From Bacteroidetes bacterium ADurb.Bin302 (GTDB taxonomy: Bacteria > Bacteroidota > Bacteroidia > Bacteroidales > Paludibacteraceae), in assembly GCA_002069025.1 (NCBI GenBank), contig MWBK01000080.1, positions 1 to 6,573 on the forward strand: a DNA stretch of 6,573 nt. The letters are read 5' to 3'. Shown here piece after piece: positions 1 to 4,109 of this stretch (its first letter is position 1; each line of letters starts with the position of its first letter). A program made the translations under genes and the position numbers. Below the pieces are notes generated by a model that was not told where the DNA came from, did no database searches, and saw only the letters and a list, made by a program, of their open reading frames with translations.

Positions 1-120
1 ATATGCTGTTGAATCAAAATCTTTTAAATTTCGAGTATCATTAAGTTGAGCAAGATAATAGCGAACTAACTGATCTTCAGACGCCGCCTCGGTTAGATGT
101 TTGTTATTTAACTCATTCAT
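1..120 (-). CDS. hypothetical protein, 3' end beyond window
   Basis: An open frame starts at ATG 120-118 and runs off the left edge after 40 codons without a stop (begins MNELNNKHLTEAASEDQLV). A GAGG Shine-Dalgarno lies 7 bases upstream of the ATG, and the gene starts 26 bases after the preceding small ORF ends, so it continues the minus-strand operon. The visible part is polar and probably helical, with no motif I recognise. It is listed on the ribosome binding site, the uninterrupted frame and the operon position. Function unknown. Confidence 0.55.
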   Translation of the reverse strand, partial: MNELNNKHLTEAASEDQLVRYYLAQLNDTRNLKDFDSTAY

Positions 121-145
121 GGGTCATCCTCGGCAAATTGCTCAT

Positions 146-223
146 CTATCCACTTGTAGCCACAGGATTTATTTTAGTATCAAAGTTCTCTTGTAATGCC
201 TTGTTAAATTCAGTAAATGTCAT
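146..223 (-). CDS. possible 25-aa microprotein
   Basis: ATG at 223-221 is preceded by GAGGT at a good distance (GAGGTATTAAAATG) and opens a 25-codon frame beginning MTFTEFNKALQEN and ending VATSG. It follows the upstream gene 234-476 by 10 bases. The strong ribosome binding site argues that translation starts here. The length is doubtful. In another frame the last third reads CGYKWIDEQFAEDDP before a TGA at the start of the next gene, which looks more protein-like. The gene may therefore carry a frameshift, or it may be a true microprotein. Function unknown. Confidence 0.4.
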   Translation of the reverse strand: MTFTEFNKALQENFDTKINPVATSG

Positions 224-233
224 TTTAATACCT

Positions 234-476
234 CTAAACAATCCAAATATTCCGTGGTTTTAGGTGAGTAAATGTAGGATCCAATAGTTCCTGCAATTCC
301 TCATGAGTTACATTAAAAACACACCAGCTGCATTTAGTATAATGTTCCCATGAAATATCACAACAGTGAAAACTACACCAATATGAATCATACCCATGAT
401 CACCATGCTCGCATGATGAGAACTTGCAAGTTCTACATGGGCGCGATTCTCGAATCGAAACGTTAGTTATGCTCAT
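234..476 (-). CDS. small Cys-rich, probably zinc-binding protein
   Basis: An 80-residue protein with eight cysteines (C14, C17, C22, C34, C38, C39, C49, C52), including CxxC pairs at 14/17 and 49/52, plus several histidines at 24-46. This composition suggests one or two structural zinc sites. There is no signal peptide or membrane segment. The ATG overlaps the stop of the upstream gene in a TAATG junction and has GGAGG seven bases upstream, so the start is well supported and translation is probably coupled. Family not recognised. Small zinc-knuckle proteins of this sort are common in early regions of phages and archaeal viruses. Confidence 0.7.
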   Translation of the reverse strand: MSITNVSIRESRPCRTCKFSSCEHGDHGYDSYWCSFHCCDISWEHYTKCSWCVFNVTHEELQELLDPTFTHLKPRNIWIV

Positions 477-634
477 TATCTATCCTCCAAAAATATAACA
501 AATCCCTTTTCTATACATTCCGCTGCACTTACATACGATTGCCATACCGGATCTGCCCTCGGTAATAATTTATACCGAAGGCATCTCTCCCGCATATGAC
601 AATTCTCACCATTACATAGCGAATAATCAACCAT
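476..634 (-). CDS. small Cys-motif phage-type protein
   Basis: A 52-residue protein with N-terminal motif LCNGENCHMRERCLRY (cysteines 7, 12, 18) and a fourth cysteine at 40. The spacing C-x4-C-x5-C followed by RY, then a proline-containing stretch and a lone Cys, resembles tiny viral proteins seen repeatedly in phage and archaeal virus genomes, possibly zinc-binding. The ATG has GAGGT five bases upstream (GAGGTAGTATATG). The upstream frame's TAG stop lies inside that same site, and the downstream gene overlaps by one base at TAATG, so it belongs to one transcript. Function unknown. Confidence 0.65.
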   Translation of the reverse strand: MVDYSLCNGENCHMRERCLRYKLLPRADPVWQSYVSAAECIEKGFVIFLEDR

Positions 635-637
635 ATA

Positions 638-761
638 CTACCTCAAATTATGAACCCAGTCCCAATATCGGGAATGCAATTCAATAAAAACAATCGAAAA
701 CAGAATCCCACCAATGCACCCAATGGTAATAGCAAATAATTGAGAATGCCTGACGGGAATT
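638..761 (-). pseudogene. 3' part of a split small membrane protein gene
   Basis: The frame ending at TAG 640-638 encodes IPVRHSQLF, a hydrophobic helix (AITIGCIGGILFSIVFIEL) and a short aromatic C-terminus (HSRYWDWVHNLR). This looks like a single-pass membrane protein tail. Going upstream the frame runs straight into the left-end hairpin of element A, with no ATG or ribosome binding site. Its N-terminal part is most likely at 2132-2220 on the far side of element A. With 762-2131 removed, the two frames join in phase (Thr-Ala-Ile-Pro). A GTG at 778-776 could restart translation but has no Shine-Dalgarno. Confidence 0.55.
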
Positions 762-805
762 AGTGCCAGAAAGCCCACTTCTTTAGATGTGGGATGAATG
801 GCACT
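762..805 (+). repeat. left-end clamped hairpin of element A
   Basis: A 6-bp outer clamp AGTGCC/GGCACT encloses an 8-bp stem with one T-T mismatch at pair 6 and a TTTA loop. It has the same plan as the left ends of B (1240-1289) and C (3634-3673). Confidence 0.65.
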
Positions 806-814
806 TGTATATTA

Positions 815-846
815 TCTGGCAGAGGTATAATTATATACTTTCCAGA
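815..846 (+). promoter_or_regulatory. hairpin with TATA-like core upstream of the element A ORF
   Basis: TCTGG (815-819) pairs with CCAGA (842-846), and inside them GTATA-ATTA-TATAC (825-838) forms a second stem. The TATAATTATATA core is also a plausible TATA box or -10-like element about 30-40 bases ahead of the ORF at 868. It may be a subterminal transposon hairpin, a promoter, or both. Confidence 0.35.
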
Positions 847-850
847 CAAC

Positions 851-869
851 ATTTAATATAATATTAAAT
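851..869. promoter_or_regulatory. 19-bp perfect palindrome over the start codon
   Basis: ATTTAATAT-A-ATATTAAAT is a perfect inverted repeat (9-bp arms, 1-bp centre) whose right arm overlaps the ATG at 868-870. It may be an operator for the HTH encoded just downstream, or an RNA hairpin masking the start. All-A/T palindromes arise more easily by chance in AT-rich DNA. Confidence 0.35.
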
Positions 870-1002
870 GCAACATATAACAATGGTTTCAAAACTATCT
901 GATGCTGATAAATTAGAATGTGTTAAATTATACAATGAAGGGAAATCATATAAAGAAATTTCACAAATGTATAATGTATCAACACAAGCAATATGGGAAA
1001 TA
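868..1002 (+). pseudogene. N-terminal HTH segment of split homing endonuclease
   Basis: ATG 868 (or ATG 883) opens a frame with a helix-turn-helix: LSDADKLECVKLYNEGKSY, then KEISQMYNVSTQAIWEI. This is the resolvase/sigma-like HTH often found in front of LAGLIDADG or HNH domains, where it contributes to DNA binding. The frame continues into element B for 20 codons and stops at TAA 1063-1065; those residues (VNYPSLLLC...) are translated hairpin, not protein heritage. The catalytic domain resumes in the same frame at 1294. Joining Ile (1000-1002) to Leu (1294-1296) gives IWEI-LNRRNVKMRS, which has the usual HTH-to-linker spacing. This is therefore the amputated N-terminus of the next gene. Confidence 0.6.
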
Positions 1003-1050
1003 GTGAACTACCCCTCCCTGCTACTATGTAGCGAGGAAGGGGCTTCCTAC
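1003..1050 (-). repeat. right-end hairpin of element B
   Basis: On the minus strand CCCCTTCCT pairs with AGGGAGGGG (one G-U wobble), then after one unpaired C an inner GCTAC-ATA-GTAGC stem closes the loop (hairpin 1011-1042). It is followed by TAGTTCAC (1010-1003), identical to element C at 3484-3477. GGAAG precedes the stem, as in C. Confidence 0.7.
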
Positions 1051-1239
1051 GAGTGTAATCTCTAACGAGATACCTGTTTTTCGTAGATTATCAACAAACT
1101 GTTGATAGCCAGTCCACATGGCATCCTGTGATATCATTATAATCACCAATAATATACAGATCTTCAATTTCATACCTGTAAGGTTTGAGATCTTGTATAA
1201 TTTATATTTATTTTCAAAGAAGATAAATCTTTTGATACA

Positions 1240-1289
1240 AGCGCCTTTCACCCCCACCCTGATACCGAGGATGGGGACTTCCCGGCGCT
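1240..1289 (-). repeat. left-end clamped hairpin of element B
   Basis: Outer clamp AGCGCC/GGCGCT around inner stem CCCCATCCT/AGGGTGGGG (1252-1276). The inner stem arms equal those of the element D hairpin at 6509-6535, so B and D belong to one subfamily. Confidence 0.65.
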
Positions 1290-1308
1290 AAAGTTAAATC
1301 GTAGAAAT

Positions 1309-2115
1309 GTGAAAATGCGTTCTCAACATGAAGTTCAACAAAAATATAGATGTGATGAAACTTATTTTGACAATATAGATTCGGAATCTAAAGCATATTT
1401 CTTTGGTTTATTATATGCTGATGGTTGTAATCTTGATAGTAGAAATAATATCACTTTATCATTACAAGAACAAGATAAACATATTCTTGACACAATGACC
1501 CAACTAATACAACCAGAGAAACCATTACAATTTATTAAACTAAATGATAAAAATCCTAATTGGAAGAATGCATATAGAATTGTTATTGTTAGCAAACATA
1601 TGTGCGATACATTAAACAATTATGGATTAGTTCCTAGAAAATCATTGGTGAAGAAATTCCCTGATATTATACTAAACTCAAGTGAAGATATTATAAAGCA
1701 TTTTATTAGAGGATATTTTGATGGTAACGGATCTATTTCAACATCACAAAAATATATGACTATTTCGTTATCATTTTCATCAACATTAGATATATGTAAT
1801 TTTATTAATAATATTTTTATGCAACATATATCTGGGTTAATTTATAACATTGAAATATCCCATAAAGAAAGGAATGTAAACAATTATAATTTGCGATATT
1901 CATCAAAAGATTGTATAAAAGAGATATATAGATATATGTATGAGAATGCATCTTTCTATTTATATCGCAAAAATGCTGCTTTCAACATAGCATTGCGATC
2001 AGATAGCATTGGTCGATCCATTGCAGAAAGAGATGTAATGGAAGGGAGCACTGATACCCCTAAAATGGAAATGGTTCTTGAAAGCGAATCAACCATAGAA
2101 CCCCACGCACTTTAG
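1309..2115 (+). CDS. LAGLIDADG homing endonuclease with TnpB-like C-terminal tail (N-terminus lost)
   Basis: The core has two LAGLIDADG motifs, FGLLYADG (residues 32-39) and FIRGYFDGNG (132-141), each ending in the acidic metal-binding position. This is a monomeric two-motif endonuclease that would cut a long asymmetric site. The domain ends near residue 223 with the usual YENASFYLYRK. Residues 224-268 (NAAFNIALRSDSIGRSIAER, then a Ser/Thr/Glu-rich stretch to EPHAL) are foreign to the family and resemble the C-terminus of IS605-type TnpB. The stop TAG lies in the loop of the right-end hairpin. The current GTG start has no clear Shine-Dalgarno. The frame is open upstream to 1201 through element B, and the ancestral start was ATG 868 or 883. 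Catalytic residues look intact. Expression after the element B insertion is uncertain. Confidence 0.8.
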   Translation: MKMRSQHEVQQKYRCDETYFDNIDSESKAYFFGLLYADGCNLDSRNNITLSLQEQDKHILDTMTQLIQPEKPLQFIKLNDKNPNWKNAYRIVIVSKHMCDTLNNYGLVPRKSLVKKFPDIILNSSEDIIKHFIRGYFDGNGSISTSQKYMTISLSFSSTLDICNFINNIFMQHISGLIYNIEISHKERNVNNYNLRYSSKDCIKEIYRYMYENASFYLYRKNAAFNIALRSDSIGRSIAERDVMEGSTDTPKMEMVLESESTIEPHAL

Positions 2116-2131
2116 TCGTGGGAGTATGTCA
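1984..2131 (+). ncRNA. possible omega-RNA-like region at the 3' end of element A
   Basis: In TnpB elements the guide RNA overlaps the end of tnpB and stops at the transposon right end. Here the TnpB-like tail, the hairpin with stop codon in the loop (2102-2122) and the right end occupy that position. Whether an RNA is made is not visible from sequence. A guide, if any, would be read from flanking bases after about 2131. Confidence 0.25.
2102..2122 (+). repeat. right-end hairpin of element A
   Basis: CCCACG, a bulged C and AC pair with GT-CGTGGG around a TTTA loop. The endonuclease stop codon TAG begins inside the loop. AGTATGTCA follows and probably marks the element end. Confidence 0.65.
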
Positions 2132-2220
2132 GCAGTTATACCACACATCTTATGCTTACTCTCACAATATGGGTGAGAATCCCAACACACTATACAAGAA
2201 AACATGCGATTAGATATCAT
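2132..2220 (-). pseudogene. 5' part of a split small Cys/membrane protein gene
   Basis: ATG 2220-2218 has GAGG six bases upstream (GAGGGATAGATATG) and encodes MISNRMFSCIVCWDSHPYCE, then SKHKMCGIT: a CxxC followed by Cys at 19 and 26, a likely zinc knuckle. The frame then enters element A, where it would end at a chance TGA inside the transposon tail. The natural continuation is the membrane-helix segment at 638-761, giving a protein of about 70 residues with an N-terminal Cys motif and one transmembrane helix. It starts two bases after the stop of the upstream gene. Confidence 0.6.
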
Positions 2221-2222
2221 AT

Positions 2223-2381
2223 CTATCCCTCTTTTATAGGAAAATGAAACTTACACGGAACAATCGTACTACATTGGATTTCATATATCCCCAGAGCCAC
2301 ATTCCAGCGAGTGATCCCCTTAAATTCATTGCACTCCGCACACTTTACTACATCTTCAATCTTAACCCTACATAACGTCAT
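2223..2381 (-). CDS. small Cys-containing protein
   Basis: A 52-residue protein with cysteines at 4, 14, 17, 37 and 43, including CAEC, so a single zinc site is likely. The middle (KGITRWNVALGIYEIQCSTI) looks like a beta hairpin. The ATG overlaps the stop of the upstream Lar-like gene (TAATG), and GGAGG lies about 11 bases upstream within that gene's last codons, so translation is probably coupled. The gene ends two bases before the next start. Family unknown. Confidence 0.65.
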   Translation of the reverse strand: MTLCRVKIEDVVKCAECNEFKGITRWNVALGIYEIQCSTIVPCKFHFPIKEG

Positions 2382-2695
2382 TACCAATCAGCCCTCCTTA
2401 CATGTAAAGCAAAATTAATCCCATCAACATACCCTTTACGATATTCTAAACTTCGATTAACATCTATGCCCGGATGATAATATTCATAATGTAATCGCCT
2501 AATGAACCACGATGGCAGTGTATCAGTTGGTGCTGGGCACCGGGTATTCCAATTTTTTATCAAAACGGCAGGGTAATCTAAGTATGTCTGAATACAGCAA
2601 TCTGGATCAGAACACTCTATCATACCTAACCCGGAAGATTCTACTCGCAATTTGACTAAGTTACCACACCGAGGACACACATCCATCTTATCCAT
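2381..2695 (-). CDS. Lar-like zinc-ribbon protein
   Basis: 104 residues. The first half has CPRC (C7, C10), then C28 and C33/C34, then an aromatic/hydrophobic stretch ending KNWNTR (48-52). This order, CPxCG...C...C...WNxR, is that of restriction-alleviation protein (Lar) family zinc ribbons common in phages. Founding members modulate type I restriction-modification, but most relatives are uncharacterised. Residues 60-104 (LPSWFIRRLHYEYYHPGIDV, ending in RRADW) form a helical extension not typical of Lar. Two ATGs three codons apart could serve; the first has TGTGAT just upstream. Anti-restriction fits the neighbouring DNA methyltransferases but is inference. Confidence 0.65.
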   Translation of the reverse strand: MDKMDVCPRCGNLVKLRVESSGLGMIECSDPDCCIQTYLDYPAVLIKNWNTRCPAPTDTLPSWFIRRLHYEYYHPGIDVNRSLEYRKGYVDGINFALHVRRADW

Positions 2696-2704
2696 TTTAT
2701 CACA

Positions 2705-3124
2705 TCATTTATATGACAGCCAGTTAGTAATTAATCTTTGAACCTTGACAAGATTAACTTCTGCGCATTTACTGTCTAGCCGTTTAATATATGATGAATG
2801 AAATGATAATTCTTTCTGAAGGTTTCGATAAATTTGCTCCATATCAGTTTTAATCATCGTTACAAATTCAGGGGTAACTCCATTAACCCATAAATCATCT
2901 TGAAATACCCACGTATAACGAGAGAACGGATTACGAGGGCTCATCCGCATTTTTAATCCCACGTAAATTGGATCCCCAGTAACATTTACAGTAGTATAAA
3001 ACTCATAGAAATTAGTCTTAAATTCAGATATGTTATACTGTTTACCCTCATATCTCAAGAGGGCACGTTTCATCCTAATAATCTGTTTTATCATTAATTG
3101 TGTTTCAATGTCTTTTAGAACCAT
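2705..3124 (-). CDS. hypothetical protein
   Basis: A 139-residue soluble protein. The N-terminal helix (MVLKDIETQLMIKQIIRMKR) is followed by a beta-rich middle (YNISEFKTNFYEFYTTVNV, GLKMRMSPRN, YTWVFQDDLW) and a basic helical C-terminus. There is no signal peptide, membrane helix or catalytic motif I recognise. The ATG has GAGG eight bases upstream and overlaps the end of the membrane protein gene by 10 bases. It ends 9 bases before the Lar-like gene, so it sits mid-operon. Confidence 0.7.
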   Translation of the reverse strand: MVLKDIETQLMIKQIIRMKRALLRYEGKQYNISEFKTNFYEFYTTVNVTGDPIYVGLKMRMSPRNPFSRYTWVFQDDLWVNGVTPEFVTMIKTDMEQIYRNLQKELSFHSSYIKRLDSKCAEVNLVKVQRLITNWLSYK

Positions 3125-3339
3125 GATGCATTCCTCTGGTTAATTAACTGTAGAATACCTATCATAATACATAATCCCCCGAAAAATGGAAAAACTGCCT
3201 GATCAATGAAGAGTAAAATATGAAAAACCGTATCAGAATTATGTGTAAATATCAGAGTCCAATAATATATTGACCCTTTTAAACTGAACAAAAATAATAG
3301 TATTCCACATGCAATATAACACTTACCGTGTCGTAGCAT
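3115..3339 (-). CDS. small membrane protein, two or more helices
   Basis: A 74-residue hydrophobic protein. The first helix is about residues 7-31 (CYIACGILLFLFSLKGSIYY region) and the second about 39-66 (ILLFIDQAVFPFFGGLCIMI region), with a short polar loop THNSDT between. Size and topology suit a viral small membrane protein, but no holin or other family signature is evident. The gene starts 17 bases inside the end of the zinc-ribbon gene 3323-3463. The GGAG there lies about 12 bases from this ATG, so re-initiation is plausible. It overlaps the downstream gene by 10 bases. Confidence 0.65.
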   Translation of the reverse strand: MLRHGKCYIACGILLFLFSLKGSIYYWTLIFTHNSDTVFHILLFIDQAVFPFFGGLCIMIGILQLINQRNASWF

Positions 3340-3463
3340 CGTACACAGTCATCTCCTTTAGCATTTCTGCATTCCAGCACGCATCACACACTCCCACTTC
3401 ACCATCTTCAGAGTAAATGTATAACTCTGCATAATCTTGTAAACAATAAATACACTGTGTCAT
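3323..3463 (-). CDS. zinc-ribbon microprotein
   Basis: A 46-residue protein, MTQCIYCLQDYAELY... with CIYC (C4, C7) and CDAC (C26, C29), a compact four-Cys zinc ribbon with an acidic middle (SEDGEVGV). The ATG is preceded by AAGGTGAT five bases upstream, the best anti-16S match in the window. That ribosome binding site starts on the base next to the predicted right end of element C, so the insertion spared it by one base. Function unknown; such ribbons commonly mediate protein or nucleic-acid contacts. Confidence 0.7.
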   Translation of the reverse strand: MTQCIYCLQDYAELYIYSEDGEVGVCDACWNAEMLKEMTVYDATTR

Positions 3464-3476
3464 AGTCTATCACCTT

Positions 3477-3600
3477 GTGAACTACCAACAACTAAAGTAG
3501 TTGGCTTCCTAATTCATTGATCTCTGCTTACATCTCATATTTCAGAGGGAGAAGTCTTACGTGATCTCCAAAGGCTTAAATTCAGGCAGTACCTGCCTTA
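3477..3600 (-). ncRNA. possible omega-RNA-like structured region of element C
   Basis: The minus strand carries successive stems AGGCAG/CTGCCT (3598-3584), GGAGA/TCTCC (3569-3548) and the right-end hairpin (3504-3485) across the decayed TnpB tail. That is where a guide-RNA scaffold would lie. Preserved stems beside nonsense codons hint that RNA rather than protein was kept. Transcription is unproven. Confidence 0.3.
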
Positions 3601-3615
3601 CATACTAAATCGTTT

Positions 3616-3625
3616 ATTTTATAAA
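3616..3625 (-). promoter_or_regulatory. TATA-like box inside element C
   Basis: The minus strand reads AATGTTTATAAAATAAAC just inside the left-end hairpin. An archaeal TATA box here would fire leftward through element C towards 3323-3463, so the insertion could supply a promoter to the downstream train. GTTTAT-TTT-ATAAAC (3612-3626) is also palindromic. Confidence 0.3.
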
Positions 3626-3633
3626 CATTTAAT

Positions 3634-3673
3634 CCTGCTGTATCCCACTACTAAAGTAGTGGGTTTTAGCAGG
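3634..3673 (-). repeat. left-end clamped hairpin of element C
   Basis: CCTGCT/AGCAGG clamp enclosing a perfect 8-bp stem with a four-base loop (3644-3663). It could also end transcription from the right. Confidence 0.7.
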
Positions 3674-3678
3674 CAATG

Positions 3679-3706
3679 TTCACATAAAAATAATAAAATA
3701 GAAAAG
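3679..3706 (-). terminator. T-rich transcription terminator
   Basis: Directly after the stop codon of 3707-4102 the minus strand reads CTTTTCTATTTTATTATTTTT, with no stem. This suits archaeal oligo-T termination and marks the end of the right-hand gene train. The hairpin of element C follows and may reinforce it. Confidence 0.4.
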
Positions 3707-4102
3707 TTACTTTGATGCGTTCAAAGCATTTACTGCATCATCGAGAGGCATCATTTGATTACCAATAGTGCATGCGATTTCATCAACCACTGCAATTGTT
3801 AATCCAGATTTATTAAGAACTACATACGCATGATCAAATCTTACCGAGGCAGAACCTTGCTCCGTAATTATGAAATTTTTAGTATTACCACCATCAGATT
3901 CTAATGTTAAGACATACTGATTACTTTTTACACTATATCTTTTAGAGAATAATGAATGATTTAACCGCAATCTTACTAGAACTACCTCACCGTGTAATTC
4001 TATAAACCCTGCAATACTAGATACTGCAAGCTTTTGTTCTTCTTCAATCTCACGAAACAGGAACTTGCCAAAAACCGTATACAGCAAATGATCAATCAAC
4101 AT
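3707..4102 (-). CDS. hypothetical protein, beta-rich
   Basis: 131 residues. A helical start (MLIDHLLYTVFGKFLFREIE) is followed by alternating beta strands (AGFIELHGEVVLVRLRL, NQYVLTLESDG, NFIITEQGSASVRF, AYVVLNKSGLTIAVVDEI) and a short helix at the C-terminus. The strand pattern suggests a small beta-sandwich or barrel; no family recognised. Its ATG lies 7 bases after the stop of the HD-CoaD gene, with GGTGAT directly against the start, closer than usual, so coupling to the upstream gene is likely. It is the last gene before a T-rich terminator. Confidence 0.7.
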   Translation of the reverse strand: MLIDHLLYTVFGKFLFREIEEEQKLAVSSIAGFIELHGEVVLVRLRLNHSLFSKRYSVKSNQYVLTLESDGGNTKNFIITEQGSASVRFDHAYVVLNKSGLTIAVVDEIACTIGNQMMPLDDAVNALNASK

Positions 4103-4109
4103 ATCACCA

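Larger units (their letters stand above)
1003..1293 (-). mobile_element. element B: 291-bp non-autonomous IS605-like element nested in A
   Basis: Read on the minus strand, it starts with a clamped hairpin (AGCGCC 1289-1284 with GGCGCT 1245-1240) and ends with a long hairpin (1042-1011) followed by TAGTTCAC. No transposase fits in it. A minus-strand frame ends in GSPFLAT with its stop codon TAG in the right-end hairpin loop, resembling the end of TnpB; the rest shows no protein similarity I can see. The length, 97 codons, is inferred by aligning the two halves of the interrupted endonuclease. It reads opposite to the endonuclease gene and introduces in-frame stops at 1063 and 1198. Confidence 0.6.
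762..2131 (+). mobile_element. element A: IS200/IS605-like element carrying a LAGLIDADG ORF
   Basis: The left end is a clamped hairpin: AGTGCC (762-767) pairs with GGCACT (800-805) around CCCACTTC-TTTA-GATGTGGG (774-793). The right end is a hairpin with a TTTA loop (2102-2122) followed by AGTATGTCA, comparable to the TAGTTCAC that ends elements B and C. Only IS200/IS605-type elements are known to combine subterminal imperfect palindromes, no terminal inverted repeats and no target duplication. No Y1 transposase is present. The cargo is an HTH-LAGLIDADG endonuclease with a TnpB-like tail. The insertion splits a minus-strand gene, and removing 1370 bp rejoins its frame. Exact ends are inferred to within a few bases. 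Confidence 0.55.
3477..3673 (-). mobile_element. element C: about 197-bp IS605/tnpB-derived relic
   Basis: On the minus strand it begins with a clamped hairpin (CCTGCT 3673-3668 with AGCAGG 3639-3634 around a perfect CCCACTAC-TTTA-GTAGTGGG stem). It ends with hairpin CCAACTAC-TTTA-GTTGTTGG (3504-3485) and TAGTTCAC (3484-3477). In between, one frame reads GTA, stop, I, stop, AFGDHVRLLPLKYEM, stop, AEINELGSQLL. This matches the pattern of TnpB C-termini (GTxGIxAxGDxVR...EAGSP) with three nonsense changes. The protein is dead while the hairpins are intact. It sits between two gene trains without interrupting a gene. Confidence 0.65.

Noticed and set aside
638..778. GTG at 778 as start of an intact 46-residue membrane protein
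   Set aside because: The GTG is inside the element A hairpin and lacks a Shine-Dalgarno. The frame is better explained as the 3' half of the split gene.
1024..1257. Minus-strand open frame of 77 codons inside element B
   Set aside because: It starts in the left-end hairpin and ends in the right-end hairpin of B with no ribosome binding site. Only its last residues resemble a TnpB tail, so it is described as part of the element rather than as a gene.
1003..1293. Element B as a self-splicing intron or IStron restoring the endonuclease mRNA
   Set aside because: Its transposon-like ends and tail read on the opposite strand to the endonuclease, and no group I or II core was seen.
1362..1619. Minus-strand open frame opposite the endonuclease gene
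   Set aside because: Antisense shadow of the LAGLIDADG coding region, with no ribosome binding site.
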